A stretch of DNA of 64,000 nt from Tepidimonas aquatica (lineage in GTDB: Bacteria > Pseudomonadota > Gammaproteobacteria > Burkholderiales > Burkholderiaceae_C), in NCBI RefSeq assembly GCF_007556585.1, contig NZ_VJNA01000002.1:55231-119230 (forward strand). The letters run 5' to 3'. The notes beneath the pieces were generated by a model, which was given only the letters and a program-made list of their open reading frames with translations, was not told where the DNA came from and did no database searches. How positions within the stretch are numbered: the stretch's first letter is position 1; each line of letters begins with the position of its first letter. The position numbers were made by a program, and so were the translations under genes. Positions 25,449 through 34,804 of this stretch are shown piece by piece.

Positions 25449-26000
25449 ATGAAAGCTCCAACGCACGCTTGCAAGGGGACGGTTGTGGCGCTGCTGCTGG
25501 CGCTGAGCGCCGCTGGGATGCCGGCGTTGGCGCAGGGCAGCAAAATCTGGCGCTGCGGCAACGAATACACCAACAACCCCGGCCCCGACCCGCTCGGGCG
25601 GGGATGCCGCGAGGTGCAGGGCGGCAACCTGACCATCGTCGAAGGCACGCGCGTGTCGCCACCGCCCGCGGCCACCCCGCCGACGGGCAACGGTGGTGCG
25701 GCCGCCACCCCCGCGGCACGCAACGGCGCCGAGCGGGTCGGCGCTGGCGAGCAGCGCCAGCGCGACGCCGAAGCGCGCCGCATCCTGGAGCAAGAGCTGC
25801 AGCGCGCGCAGCAGCGCTTGGAGCAGGCGCGTGCCGACTACGCCGACGGCAAGCCCCCGCGCCTGGCCAATGAACGCACCGACGGACCGCGTTACCAGGC
25901 GCGGGTGGACGAGCTGCGTGCGCGCGTTGAGCGAGCCGAGGCCGACGTGGCCGCGCTGCAGCGCGAGCTGGCCCGCCTGCCCCCGGCCGAGGGCCGCTGA
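25449..26000 (+). CDS. Exported coiled-coil protein of unknown function, between glnA and ntrB
   Basis: This 183-residue protein has a signal peptide (hydrophobic about 10-28, likely cleavage at ALA-Q), a short region with two cysteines (WRCGNEYTNNP and GRGCREVQGG, spaced about 20 residues) and an Ala/Thr/Pro linker. From about residue 95 an Arg/Glu/Ala-rich coiled coil 'EQRQRDAEARRILEQELQRA' continues to near the end. The two-cysteine segment could form a disulfide in the periplasm. It is not recognisable as a known enzyme. It ends six bases before ntrB, so it is probably cotranscribed with ntrBC. Confidence 0.7.
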   Translation: MKAPTHACKGTVVALLLALSAAGMPALAQGSKIWRCGNEYTNNPGPDPLGRGCREVQGGNLTIVEGTRVSPPPAATPPTGNGGAAATPAARNGAERVGAGEQRQRDAEARRILEQELQRAQQRLEQARADYADGKPPRLANERTDGPRYQARVDELRARVERAEADVAALQRELARLPPAEGR

Positions 26001-26006
26001 ACACCA

Positions 26007-27083
26007 ATGACCGACACCGCTGTGCCAGCCTCGGCCGACCTGTCGGCGCTGGACCTGCTGGCCACGCTGGTGGCGGTGGTCGACGACGCCGGCCGCATCG
26101 TTTACGCCAACCACGCGCTGGAAGACGCCATCGGCCTGTCGCGGCGCAACCTGCAAGGGGTTGATCTGGCCGACTGGCTGCTGCCGGCGTCGCTGTGGCA
26201 CAACGCGCTGCAAGGTGCGCAGCAGCACGAGTACGCCGTCATCCGTTACGACACCCAGCTGCGCCGCCTGCTGCGGCCGCCGCTGCCGGTGCACCTGGTG
26301 CTCGCCACGACCGATGAACGTGCGCGGCGCATCGTCGAAATGCTGCCGCTGGAGCAGCAGGCGCGTCAGGAGCGCGAAGAGCGGTTGCTGGAGCAGACCC
26401 AAGCCAACAAGGCGATGATTCGCAACTTGGCGCACGAGATCAAAAACCCCTTGGGCGGCATCCGTGGCGCGGCGCAACTGCTGCAACTGGAGCTGGGGCA
26501 GCGGCCCGACCTGGCCGAGTACACCGACGTCATCGTGCACGAGGCCGATCGCCTGCAAGCGCTGGTGGACCGGCTGTTGGAGCCGCATCGGCGCGCGCTG
26601 CAGTTCAGCGACGTCAACATCCACGAGGTGTGTGAGCGCGTGCGCGCGGTGCTGCTGGCCGAGTTTCCCAAAGGCCTGCAGGTGGTGCGCGACTACGACA
26701 CGTCGATCCCCGAGTTCCGGGGCGACCGCGAGCTGCTGATTCAGGCCGTGCTCAACCTGGCCCACAACGCCGCGCAGGCCCTGCGCGAGCGCATCGCCGC
26801 GGGCGACGCGCGCATCACCCTGCGCACGCGTGTGCAGCGGCAGGTGACCTTTGGCAAGCGGCGCGTGCGCCTGGCATTGGAATTGCATGTCATCGACAAC
26901 GGCCCCGGCGTGCCCGACGACATCCGCGAGCGCATCTTTTACCCGCTGGTGTCCGGGCGCGACGGGGGCACCGGCCTGGGCCTGACGCTGGCGCAGACCT
27001 TCGTGCAGCAGCACCAGGGCCTGATCGAATGCGACAGCCGCCCGGGCCACACCGACTTCACCATCCTGATCCCGCTGGCGTGA
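26007..27083 (+). CDS. ntrB: Nitrogen regulation sensor histidine kinase NtrB
   Basis: This 358-residue cytoplasmic kinase has an N-terminal PAS domain (about 12-115), the phosphoacceptor His143 in 'NLAHEIKNPLGGIRGAAQLL', and an ATP-binding domain with the N box 'VLNLAHNAAQAL' (about 248), G1 'VIDNGPGVPDD' (about 297) and G2 'GGTGLGLTLAQT' (about 320). No membrane segment is present, as expected for NtrB, which reads PII (GlnB) status and phosphorylates NtrC. Starts at 26007 after the coiled-coil gene; ntrC follows after 45 bases. Confidence 0.95.
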   Translation: MTDTAVPASADLSALDLLATLVAVVDDAGRIVYANHALEDAIGLSRRNLQGVDLADWLLPASLWHNALQGAQQHEYAVIRYDTQLRRLLRPPLPVHLVLATTDERARRIVEMLPLEQQARQEREERLLEQTQANKAMIRNLAHEIKNPLGGIRGAAQLLQLELGQRPDLAEYTDVIVHEADRLQALVDRLLEPHRRALQFSDVNIHEVCERVRAVLLAEFPKGLQVVRDYDTSIPEFRGDRELLIQAVLNLAHNAAQALRERIAAGDARITLRTRVQRQVTFGKRRVRLALELHVIDNGPGVPDDIRERIFYPLVSGRDGGTGLGLTLAQTFVQQHQGLIECDSRPGHTDFTILIPLA

Positions 27084-27128
27084 GTGCGGCCAGGGGCCCG
27101 GGGTGGCAACGATGCACAAGGCTGGCGC

Positions 27129-28601
27129 ATGAAACCGATCTGGATCGTCGACGATGACCCCTCCATCCGCTTCGTGCTGGAAAAAGCCCTGGCGCGCGAG
27201 GGCCTGACCACGCGCAGCTTCGATTCGCCGCGCGCCGTGCTGGACGCCTTGGCCAACGCCTGCGACGACGGCCCGCAGGTGCTGGTCAGCGACATCCGCA
27301 TGCCCGGCAGCACCGGCCTGCAACTGCTGGAGCAGGTGCGCCGCCAGCGCCCCCGGCTGCCGGTGATCATCATGACCGCGTACTCCGACCTGGACAGCGC
27401 GGTGGCGGCGTTTCAGGGCGGGGCGTTTGAGTACCTGCCCAAGCCGTTCGACCTGCCCAAAGCGGTCGAGCTGATCCGTCGCGCCGCCGACGAGAGCCTG
27501 CGCGACGAGGAAGCCAGCGCCGAGGCCCTGCAGGCGGCGCCCGAAATGCTGGGTCAGGCGCCGGCCATGCAGGACGTGTTTCGCGCCATCGGCCGGCTCA
27601 GCCAAAGCCACGTCACGGTGCTGATCACCGGCGAATCCGGCACCGGCAAAGAGCTGGTGGCGCGCGCGTTGCACAAGCACTCGCCGCGCGCGGGCGGTCC
27701 GTTCGTTGCCATCAACACCGCCGCCATCCCGCGCGACCTGCTGGAGTCCGAGCTGTTCGGCCACGAGCGCGGCGCCTTCACCGGCGCGCAGGCGCTGCGC
27801 CGCGGCCGCTTCGAGCAGGCCGAGGGCGGTACGCTGTTTCTGGACGAAATCGGCGACATGCCGCTGGAGCTGCAAACGCGCCTGCTGCGCGTGTTGTCCG
27901 ACGGGCATTACTACCGCGTCGGCGGCCACGCCCCCATCAAGGCCAACGTGCGCGTCATCGCCGCCACGCACCAAAACTTGGAGCAGCGCGTGCGCGACGG
28001 CGCGTTCCGCGAAGACCTGTACCACCGCCTCAACGTCATCCGCCTGCGCCTGCCGCCGCTGCGCCAGCGGCGTGAGGACATTCCGCTGCTGGCGCGGTTC
28101 TTTTTGCAGCAAAGCGCGCGCCAACTGGCGGTGGAGCCCAAGCGCCTGTCGCCCGAGGCGCTGGCGGCCCTGCAGCGCTACGACTTTCCCGGCAACGTGC
28201 GCCAGCTGGAAAACCTGTGCCACTGGCTCACCGTGATGGCCCCGGCGCAGGTGGTGGGGGTGGAGGACTTGCCGCCCGAGGTGCTGCAAGCGTTGGCGGC
28301 GCCGGCCGCCCCCGCGGACCCGGGCGCGGCGGTCACGCCAGCCACCCCCCGCGCGCTGGCGGACCGTGTGGGGTCTGGCGGCCCGGCGGGCTGGGAAGAT
28401 GCCCTGCGTGCCGAAGCGCTGCAGTTGCTGCACGCCCAGCCCGGTCAGGTCTGGGACGCGCTCACCCAGCGCTTCGAGCGCTGCCTGATCGAAGTTGCAC
28501 TGCACCACACCCACGGTCGCCGCATCGACGCCGCGCAACGCCTCGGCATCGGCCGCAACACCATCACGCGCAAGATCGACGAGTTGGGGTTGGATGGCTG
28601 A
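27129..28601 (+). CDS. ntrC: Nitrogen regulation response regulator NtrC
   Basis: This 490-residue sigma-54 activator has a receiver domain with Asp55 in 'LVSDIRMPG', an AAA+ domain with Walker A GESGTGKE (about 168) and the sigma-54 contact loop GAFTGA (about 215-220), and a C-terminal Fis-type HTH ending in 'AAQRLGIGRNTITRKIDEL'. An Ala/Pro-rich linker of about 60 residues separates AAA+ and HTH. It should act on the two sites upstream of glnA. Its stop lies seven bases from that of the convergent paralogue pilR. Confidence 0.96.
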   Translation: MKPIWIVDDDPSIRFVLEKALAREGLTTRSFDSPRAVLDALANACDDGPQVLVSDIRMPGSTGLQLLEQVRRQRPRLPVIIMTAYSDLDSAVAAFQGGAFEYLPKPFDLPKAVELIRRAADESLRDEEASAEALQAAPEMLGQAPAMQDVFRAIGRLSQSHVTVLITGESGTGKELVARALHKHSPRAGGPFVAINTAAIPRDLLESELFGHERGAFTGAQALRRGRFEQAEGGTLFLDEIGDMPLELQTRLLRVLSDGHYYRVGGHAPIKANVRVIAATHQNLEQRVRDGAFREDLYHRLNVIRLRLPPLRQRREDIPLLARFFLQQSARQLAVEPKRLSPEALAALQRYDFPGNVRQLENLCHWLTVMAPAQVVGVEDLPPEVLQALAAPAAPADPGAAVTPATPRALADRVGSGGPAGWEDALRAEALQLLHAQPGQVWDALTQRFERCLIEVALHHTHGRRIDAAQRLGIGRNTITRKIDELGLDG

Positions 28602-28608
28602 GGACGCC

Positions 28609-29982
28609 TTACGCCGCCAGGCCCAACCGCTGCATCCAGTAGCGCAGCTTGGCCAGCGTCCAACCCAGCTCGCGCGCGGTGCGCGACTGGTTCCAGCGGT
28701 TGCGCTGCAGCATGGTTTCCAGCTCGACGCGGCTCAGTGGGGCGTCGTCGTCGATGGTGGGTGTGTCGGTCGCGGCGGTGGGGACGCTGCCGGTGACGGC
28801 CGGTGGTGTGGCGTCCAGCGCCAGCGCTTCGGCGTCCAGCGTCGGGCCGGGGTGCAGGGCCAGCGCGCGCTCCAGCAGGTTTTCCAGCTCGCGCACGTTG
28901 CCAGGGAACGGGTGGCGGTGCAGCCGCGCCAGCGCCGCTTCGGTCAGGCGGGGCGGGGCGGGTAGGCGTTCGCGCTGCGCCAACCGTTGCAGGATGGCCG
29001 CGGCGATGGCGGGCAGGTCGTCGGGGTGCTCGCGCAGCGCCGGGGCGTGGATCGGGATGACGTTGAGGCGGTAGTACAGGTCGTGGCGGAACTGGCCCGC
29101 CTGAACGAGCTGCGCCAGCGCTTTGTGGGTGGCGCTGACGATGCGCACGTCCACCGGCTCTTCGGTCACCGCGCCCACCGGGCGCACGGCGCGCTCTTGC
29201 AGCGCGCGCAGCAGCTTGACCTGCATCGGCAGCGGCAGGTCGGCCACCTCGTCCAGAAACAGCGTGCCGCCGTGGGCGGCCTGGAACAGCCCGGCGCGGT
29301 CGGCGCTGGCGCCGGTGAAGGCGCCGCGTTTGTGACCGAACAGCTCGCTTTCCAGCAGGTCCGGTGGAATGGCGCCGCAGTTGACGGCGACGAACGGCCC
29401 GCTGGCACGGTGGCTGCACGCGTGCAGGGCGCGCGCGATCAGCTCTTTGCCGGTGCCGGATTCGCCGCTGATCAACACGGGTGCCATCGTGCGCGCCACG
29501 CGCTGCACCGTGGCGCGCACGGCTTGCATGGCTTCGGAGTCACCTACCAATTGGTGCAGGGCGTGGTTGTTGCTTGGGTCGGGGGCGGCCAGCGCCGGCG
29601 TGGGCGACGGTGCGGCGCTGGCTTGCAGCGCGGCCACCACCGCTTGCCGCAGCCGGGCCGGGGACACCGGTTTGGTCAGGTAGTCGAAGGCGCCGGCCTT
29701 GAGGGCCTGCACCGCGTTGTCGGCCGATCCGTAGGCCGTGACCACGATCGCCCGCTCGGGCCGTCCGACGCGGGCCAGCTCCTGCAGCAGTTCCAATCCG
29801 CTGCCGTCGGGCAGCCGCATGTCGATGATCAACACGCTGTAGCGCTGCGCCTGCAGGCATTGGCGCGCCTGGGCCAGGTCTGCGGTCTGGTCCACCGCGG
29901 TGCCGACCTTGGCCAGCGTCAGCGCGTAGAGCTGGCGCAGGTCGGGCTCGTCTTCGACGATCAGCACGGCGGGCGCGTTCAT
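28609..29982 (-). CDS. pilR: Sigma-54-dependent response regulator PilR
   Basis: This 457-residue NtrC-class activator has a receiver domain with Asp54 in '[10 protein letters not shown]', Walker A GESGTGKE at 173-180, GAFTGA at 220-225 and a C-terminal HTH '[21 protein letters not shown]'. PilR normally activates the sigma-54 promoter of the major type IV pilin; the C-terminal '[10 protein letters not shown]' stretch and pairing with the membrane kinase upstream support this over other NtrC-class members. The ATG overlaps the pilS stop (ATGA). A minor pilin cluster lies 30 kb away at the window end, and the major pilin is not in view. Confidence 0.9.
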   Translation of the reverse strand: MNAPAVLIVEDEPDLRQLYALTLAKVGTAVDQTADLAQARQCLQAQRYSVLIIDMRLPDGSGLELLQELARVGRPERAIVVTAYGSADNAVQALKAGAFDYLTKPVSPARLRQAVVAALQASAAPSPTPALAAPDPSNNHALHQLVGDSEAMQAVRATVQRVARTMAPVLISGESGTGKELIARALHACSHRASGPFVAVNCGAIPPDLLESELFGHKRGAFTGASADRAGLFQAAHGGTLFLDEVADLPLPMQVKLLRALQERAVRPVGAVTEEPVDVRIVSATHKALAQLVQAGQFRHDLYYRLNVIPIHAPALREHPDDLPAIAAAILQRLAQRERLPAPPRLTEAALARLHRHPFPGNVRELENLLERALALHPGPTLDAEALALDATPPAVTGSVPTAATDTPTIDDDAPLSRVELETMLQRNRWNQSRTARELGWTLAKLRYWMQRLGLAA

Positions 29983-31670
29983 GGCTCGGACGGTGTGGAC
30001 AGCGGCACGCTCACCACGAAGGCGTTGCCGGCGCGGCCGGCGCGGGTGACCACTTCGTGGTGCAGGCTGGCATGATAGCGTTGGCACAGCTCGCGCGACA
30101 AAAACAGCCCTAGCCCGCTGGAGCGGCTGTGCGCGCTGGCAAAGGGCTCGAACAGGTGGTCGCGCAACGGCGCCCCGATGGGCGGGCTGTCGCTCCACAC
30201 GGTCAGGTGGGCGTGGTGGGCGTTGCTGTGCGTTTCCACCTGGATGGCGCCAGGGGACGCGCTGGCGTGCCGGTCGGCGTTGTCCAGCAGGTTGACCAGC
30301 ACGCGGCGCAGGTGTTCGGGGTCGAAGCGAACCTGCGCCGATGGCGCTGCGAGCGACGTTTGCAGCCGCGCGCCCTGGGGCCGCTGCGCCAGCCAATCGC
30401 GCAGCACCGCGTCGACGAAGGGGTCCAGCGCCAGCACCCCGGCAGACCCTGTCACGGCGTCCGACCACGGGTTGCGGGCCGCTTCCAGCACATCGTCCAC
30501 CGTGCGCGCCAGCCGACGCACGTTTTGTTCGATCAGGGTCAGCAAACGGCGCTGGGCGGCGCTGGGGTCGTCCTCCTGCAGCAGGGCGCTGGCTTGCGCA
30601 ATGGCCGCCAGCGGGTTGCGGATTTCGTGCGCCACGGCGGCCGACACACGCCCCATCGCGGCCAGCTTCTCGGTGTGGATGCGCTGCTCCAGCGCGTGCA
30701 GGTCTTGCAGCAACAGCACATCGGCCGTCAGCCCGTCGCCAACGTCGGCCCGCTGCGGTTGCACCCGCACCCGGCGCTGGCGCCCGTCGGCCAACGGCAG
30801 CGCCAGGTCGTGGGCGCTGGCCGGCGGTGCACCCGCCAGCCAGCGGGCCAGCACTTGCCAAGCTGGTGTGTGGCCCACGGCCTGCGCCAGCACGTCCGGG
30901 TCGTCCGCCGCCGGTCCGCCCACCTCGCCCACTCCCAGCATGCGCGCCGCGGTCGGGTTGACGTAGCGGGGGGCCCCGGAGGCGTCGGTCACCACGATGC
31001 CTTCTTGCAGCCCACGCGCGATCAGGCGGTTGACCTCGGTTTGCAGCCGGGCCAGAGCCTCGCCGTGGCGGGCCGCGGCGGCTTCGGCCGCCAGGCGGGT
31101 GGTCAGGTGCGCGGCCAGCAGCGCCACCGCGAACAGCCCCGTGCCGGTCACGCCCGCTTGCAGCCAGGCCGCGCCACCCAGCGTGTCGACGGCCGCTGCC
31201 CGGCTCAACAGCACCAGGGTGCCGGCGGCGGCCGCGCCCAGCGCCAGCCGCGGCGGCCCCAGCACCGCCGCCAGCAACACCGGCCACACGAACAACGGGG
31301 TGAAGTTGAGCCCCCCAGGGGCCAGCACCTCCAGCGCGGCGAACACCGCCAGGTCGGCCCACACCGTCAACAACCACAGCGGCGACCACACCCCCGCCGT
31401 GTGAGCGGGCGGGCCAAGCGCCAGCCCCACCACGGTCCACGCCACGAACAGCGCGCACAGCACCAGCACCCACGCGCCGGTTTGGCCGTGGTACCAGCCC
31501 ACGCCTTCCATCGCCAGCAGCGCCAGCGCCAGCAACACGCGCACCCACAGCAGCAGGCGCCACAAACGCGCTGGCGGTGCCGCGGCGGCATCGTCCAGCC
31601 CGCGCAACGGCCACGACGGCCCGAACCCCCTGCCCGCGGGGTTACCCTTCGGCCAGGCGTCGGTGCTCAT
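29979..31670 (-). CDS. pilS: Sensor histidine kinase PilS
   Basis: This 563-residue inner-membrane kinase has about six hydrophobic segments in residues 35-210, a PAS domain (about 235-310, '[20 protein letters not shown]'), phosphoacceptor His348 in '[20 protein letters not shown]' and an ATP-binding domain with '[10 protein letters not shown]' and '[12 protein letters not shown]'. This is the PilS layout and it overlaps pilR by four bases. PilS senses pilin in the membrane by family knowledge. The ATG at 31670 lies 29 bases inside the preceding small gene; a later start is possible but would trim only non-conserved residues. Confidence 0.9.
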   Translation of the reverse strand: MSTDAWPKGNPAGRGFGPSWPLRGLDDAAAAPPARLWRLLLWVRVLLALALLAMEGVGWYHGQTGAWVLVLCALFVAWTVVGLALGPPAHTAGVWSPLWLLTVWADLAVFAALEVLAPGGLNFTPLFVWPVLLAAVLGPPRLALGAAAAGTLVLLSRAAAVDTLGGAAWLQAGVTGTGLFAVALLAAHLTTRLAAEAAAARHGEALARLQTEVNRLIARGLQEGIVVTDASGAPRYVNPTAARMLGVGEVGGPAADDPDVLAQAVGHTPAWQVLARWLAGAPPASAHDLALPLADGRQRRVRVQPQRADVGDGLTADVLLLQDLHALEQRIHTEKLAAMGRVSAAVAHEIRNPLAAIAQASALLQEDDPSAAQRRLLTLIEQNVRRLARTVDDVLEAARNPWSDAVTGSAGVLALDPFVDAVLRDWLAQRPQGARLQTSLAAPSAQVRFDPEHLRRVLVNLLDNADRHASASPGAIQVETHSNAHHAHLTVWSDSPPIGAPLRDHLFEPFASAHSRSSGLGLFLSRELCQRYHASLHHEVVTRAGRAGNAFVVSVPLSTPSEP

Positions 31671-31890
31671 CGCTGCAGTACGGGCCAAGCGCGCCGCGCA
31701 CGGCGTCGCTGGCGGGCACATGGGTGCCGCAATGGCGGCAGCGCAGCATCGGCTCGGGCAGGTGTGAGGGGGTGGCCGGCGCCTTGCCAGGGGTGGGCCT
31801 GGGTGGGCGGGGTACCCGCTGCTGGCGCCACCAGGCCCAGCCCAGCACCACCACCGCGATCACCAGCAGCCACTTCAGCAACCCCTGCAT
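31642..31890 (-). CDS. PP0621-family small membrane zinc-ribbon protein
   Basis: This 82-residue protein starts with one transmembrane helix (about residues 3-20, WLLVIAVVVLGWAWW), a Pro-rich linker and a C-terminal 'CRHCGTHVPASDA...YCSDEH' segment with three Cys and one His spaced like a zinc ribbon. This matches the PP0621 family, of unknown function, often found beside pilS and cytochrome-assembly genes. It lies between the CcsA-like gene and pilS on the same strand and its 3' end overlaps the pilS start. Confidence 0.75.
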   Translation of the reverse strand: MQGLLKWLLVIAVVVLGWAWWRQQRVPRPPRPTPGKAPATPSHLPEPMLRCRHCGTHVPASDAVRGALGPYCSDEHRRLAEG

Positions 31891-31899
31891 GGCGCCCTT

Positions 31900-32700
31900 T
31901 CAGGCCGCACCGCGGCGCAGAATCACTTCCAGCACGAAGTGCGAGCCGACGTAGCCCAGCAGCAGCAGCGCACCGGCCGCGTACAGCATGCGCACCGCCA
32001 GGCGGCCGCGCCAACCCCAGCGCCAGCGTCCCCACAGCAGCACCGCCAGCACCACCCACGACAGCACCGTGAAGACGGTTTTGTGCGTGATCCAGCGTGC
32101 GGCGGTGCCGAGTTGCTCGGCAAAGACCCACCCCGCCAACAGCGTCAGCGTCAAGAGCGCGAACGCCGCTGCGACGAAGCGAAACGTCAGCCGCTCCAGC
32201 GCGAGCAGCGGCAGCGCCGTGGGCTGCACCCCCCCAGCGCGGATGCTGGCCTCGGTGCGCTGCATCATCCAGCCGTGCGCCACCGCCGCGCCCAGCAGCC
32301 CGTACGAGGCAAACCCCAGCGACCAGTGCAGCGGCAGCCAGGGCGACGGCAACGCCGGCACCACCGTGCCGGGAAACAGCAGCGCCAGCAACACCGCGGG
32401 CGCCCCCAGCAGTGCCAGCGGCCAGCGCACGCCCATCTGCGGGTACAGCCGGGTTTCCACCGCGTACACCATCAGCACCAGCCACGCCGTTACCGACAAC
32501 GTGGGGGCGAAACCAAAGCGCACCGGCTGGGCGGCGAACCCGGCCGCCAGCGCCAGCGCGTGCAGCGCCAGCGTGGCCCACAGCAGCCCGTCGAGCCGCT
32601 GCCCCGCCGTGCGTCGGGCCAGCGCCGCCAGCGCGGCGTACCCCAGCGCAGCGCCCAGCGCCGGTATCACCATCCACCATGGGCTCGCCGATACAATCAT
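31900..32700 (-). CDS. Cytochrome c assembly (CcsA/CcmC-like) membrane protein
   Basis: This 266-residue protein has about eight hydrophobic segments and the region 'THKTVFTVLSWVVLAVLLWGR', which resembles the heme-handling end of CcsA/CcmC proteins with a conserved His; a tryptophan-rich WWD motif is not obvious. Family members next to ffh in Burkholderiales are annotated as cytochrome c assembly (YpjD-like) proteins; a role in heme handling at the membrane is presumed, not shown. The start at 32700 is supported by TACACT six bases upstream on the minus strand; an in-frame ATG at 32673 is the alternative. It is divergent from ffh, 25 bases apart. Confidence 0.72.
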   Translation of the reverse strand: MIVSASPWWMVIPALGAALGYAALAALARRTAGQRLDGLLWATLALHALALAAGFAAQPVRFGFAPTLSVTAWLVLMVYAVETRLYPQMGVRWPLALLGAPAVLLALLFPGTVVPALPSPWLPLHWSLGFASYGLLGAAVAHGWMMQRTEASIRAGGVQPTALPLLALERLTFRFVAAAFALLTLTLLAGWVFAEQLGTAARWITHKTVFTVLSWVVLAVLLWGRWRWGWRGRLAVRMLYAAGALLLLGYVGSHFVLEVILRRGAA

Positions 32701-32712
32701 TCGTCTAGTGTA
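32692..32712. promoter_or_regulatory. Overlapping divergent promoters of the ccsA-like gene and ffh
   Basis: TACAAT at 32692-32697 on the plus strand fits a -10 for ffh (28 bases before its ATG). TACACT on the minus strand at 32707-32712 lies six bases before the ccsA-like start. The two elements are back to back, so polymerases would compete. Confidence 0.4.
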
Positions 32713-32725
32713 ACGAAGCCCCGCC

Positions 32726-34099
32726 ATGGCATCCGCCCTCACCGAAAAATTGTCGCGCCTGGTCAAAGAACTGCGCGGCCAGGCCCGCATCACCGAAAGC
32801 AACGTGCAGGACATGCTGCGCGAGGTGCGCATGGCCCTGCTGGAAGCCGACGTGGCGCTGCCGGTGGTGCGCGACTTCATCGCCCGCGTCAAGGACAAAG
32901 CCTTGGGGCAGGAGGTGGTGGGGTCGCTGACACCGGGGCAGGCGCTGGTCGGCATCATCCACCGGGAGTTGGCCGCGACGATGGGCGAGGGCGTGGCCGA
33001 CCTCAACCTGGCCACCCAGCCGCCGGCGGTCATCCTGATGGCCGGCCTGCAGGGCGCTGGCAAGACCACCACCACCGCCAAGCTGGCCAAGTGGCTGATC
33101 GAGCGGCGCAAGAAAAAGGTGCTGACCGTCAGCACCGACGTGTACCGGCCGGCGGCCATCGAGCAGCTCAAGACCGTGACGCGCCAGGCCGGGGCCGAAT
33201 GGTTTGCCAGCGCGCCCAACCAGCAGCCGCTGGACATTGCGCGCGCGGCGCTGGACCACGCGCGCCGGCACTACTTCGACGTGCTGCTGGTCGACACCGC
33301 TGGCCGGCTGGCCATCGACGACGCCATGATGCGCGAAATCCAGGCGCTGCACGCCGAGCTCAAGCCGGTGGAGACGCTGTTCGTCGTCGATGCGATGCAA
33401 GGCCAGGACGCGGTCAACACGGCGCGGGCCTTCAGTGAAGCGCTGCCGCTGACCGGCATCGTGCTGACCAAGCTGGACGGTGACTCGCGCGGCGGCGCGG
33501 CGCTGTCGGTGCGGGCCATCACCGGCGCGCCGATCAAGTTTGCCGGCGTCAGCGAAAAAATCGACGGCCTGGAGCTGTTCGATGCCGAGCGCCACGCCGG
33601 GCGTGTGCTGGGCATGGGCGACATCGTGGCGCTGGTGGAGCAGGTGACCGCCGGCGTGGACCTGCAGCAGGCGCAAAAACTGGCGGCCAAGGTCAAAAGC
33701 GGCGGCTTCGACCTGGAGGACTTTCTCGAGCAGATTCGGCAGATGAAGAAAATGGGCGGACTGTCCAGCCTGCTGGACAAGCTGCCCACGCAACTGACGG
33801 CCAAGGCCGGCGAGGCCGACCTGTCCCGCGCCGAAAAGGACATCCGCCGCAAAGAGGGCATCATCTGCGCGATGACCCCTGAGGAGCGGCGCCACCCCGA
33901 GATCATCAAGGCCAGCCGCAAACGCCGCATCGCCGCCGGCGCCGGGGTGCAGGTGCAGGAGGTCAACCGCCTGCTGAAAGAGTTTGAGCAGATGCAGGCG
34001 ATGATGAAAAAGATGAAAGGCGGCGGTCTGATGAAAATGATGAAGCGTCTGGGTGGGATGAAAGGGCTGGGCGGCTTGCCGGGCTTGCCCGGGCGCTGA
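32726..34099 (+). CDS. ffh: Signal recognition particle protein Ffh
   Basis: Ffh binds 4.5S RNA and signal sequences of nascent membrane proteins and docks at FtsY. The 457-residue protein has an N domain, a GTPase domain with G1 GLQGAGKTTTTAKLAKW (107-123), 'STDVYRPAAIEQL', G3 'LLVDTAGRLAID' (about 190) and 'LTKLDGDSRGG' (about 247), then a methionine-rich M domain ending in 'MQAMMKKMKGGGLMKMMKR'. Start, length and motifs are normal. Confidence 0.98.
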   Translation: MASALTEKLSRLVKELRGQARITESNVQDMLREVRMALLEADVALPVVRDFIARVKDKALGQEVVGSLTPGQALVGIIHRELAATMGEGVADLNLATQPPAVILMAGLQGAGKTTTTAKLAKWLIERRKKKVLTVSTDVYRPAAIEQLKTVTRQAGAEWFASAPNQQPLDIARAALDHARRHYFDVLLVDTAGRLAIDDAMMREIQALHAELKPVETLFVVDAMQGQDAVNTARAFSEALPLTGIVLTKLDGDSRGGAALSVRAITGAPIKFAGVSEKIDGLELFDAERHAGRVLGMGDIVALVEQVTAGVDLQQAQKLAAKVKSGGFDLEDFLEQIRQMKKMGGLSSLLDKLPTQLTAKAGEADLSRAEKDIRRKEGIICAMTPEERRHPEIIKASRKRRIAAGAGVQVQEVNRLLKEFEQMQAMMKKMKGGGLMKMMKRLGGMKGLGGLPGLPGR

Positions 34100-34180
34100 C
34101 GCACCGCCACCTGAGCGGGGTGCGGCCTTGATTCATCGCAAGCGCCTTGGGGCTCGGTGCCGGTAGAGTAGGGTGCCGTG

Positions 34181-34804
34181 ATGGTGCTGGAGCTTGCCTT
34201 GACCGTGCTGGCCGTGGCCGCCGCGCTGGCCGTGCGGCCGTGGCGGATGCTGCGCGGGCCGCTGTTGTCGCCGACGTTGGCGGCGCTGGCGGTGTTGCCG
34301 TGGCTGTGGCTGCTACCGCAAAAATTGCCCGCCGGCATGGCGGTGCAGTTCTCCGGGGCCAGCCTGCTGGTGCTGATGCTGGGCTGGCCGCTGGCCGTGC
34401 CGGTTTTGCTGGGCGTGGCGGCGCTGGTGTGGCTGCTTGGGCAGGCGCCGCTGCAGGCCGTGCTGTCGCAATGGGTGTGGGTCGGGTTGGTGCCGGCGAC
34501 GCTGGCGCTGGCCATCGGCTGGGCGCTGCGGCGCTGGTTGCCTCCCAACGTGTTCATCTACACGCTCGGACGCGGCTTTTTGGGCACCGCCGTGGCGTTG
34601 TTCGCCTCCGGCGCGCTCTACGAAGGCATCCACCACCTGATGGGCGGCGTCACGCTGCACGAAGCGCTGGTGGCACGCTGGCTGATGGCCTGGGGCGACG
34701 CCTTCCTGACCGGCCTGGTGGCTGCCGTGTTCGTCGCCTTTGCGCCGCAGTGGCTGGCCACTTGGTCGGACGAGCGCTACCTGCGCCCGCCGCCCAAGGC
34801 GTGA
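34181..34804 (+). CDS. CbiM-like energy-coupling factor permease family membrane protein
   Basis: This 207-residue protein has six to seven hydrophobic segments and conserved 'LPPNVFIYTLGRGFLGTAVA' and 'YEGIHHLMGG' stretches found in small Burkholderiales proteins related to CbiM/ECF permeases. No ECF ATPase or cobalt gene is adjacent, so transport activity is not supported. The ATG at 34181 is used; a GTG at 34178, eight bases after TAGAGT, is equally possible. It ends directly against the folA stop on the opposite strand. Confidence 0.6.
   Translation: MVLELALTVLAVAAALAVRPWRMLRGPLLSPTLAALAVLPWLWLLPQKLPAGMAVQFSGASLLVLMLGWPLAVPVLLGVAALVWLLGQAPLQAVLSQWVWVGLVPATLALAIGWALRRWLPPNVFIYTLGRGFLGTAVALFASGALYEGIHHLMGGVTLHEALVARWLMAWGDAFLTGLVAAVFVAFAPQWLATWSDERYLRPPPKA

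Noticed and set aside
23847..28538. A 1563-codon minus-strand open frame opposite glnA-ntrB-ntrC
   Set aside because: High GC leaves the antisense frame open; the plus strand encodes four well-supported genes and the antisense protein has no recognisable domain.
34100..34177. Possible terminator hairpin after ffh (CGCACC / GGTGCG)
   Set aside because: The stem has a bulge and a long loop and only a poor T run, so it was not called.
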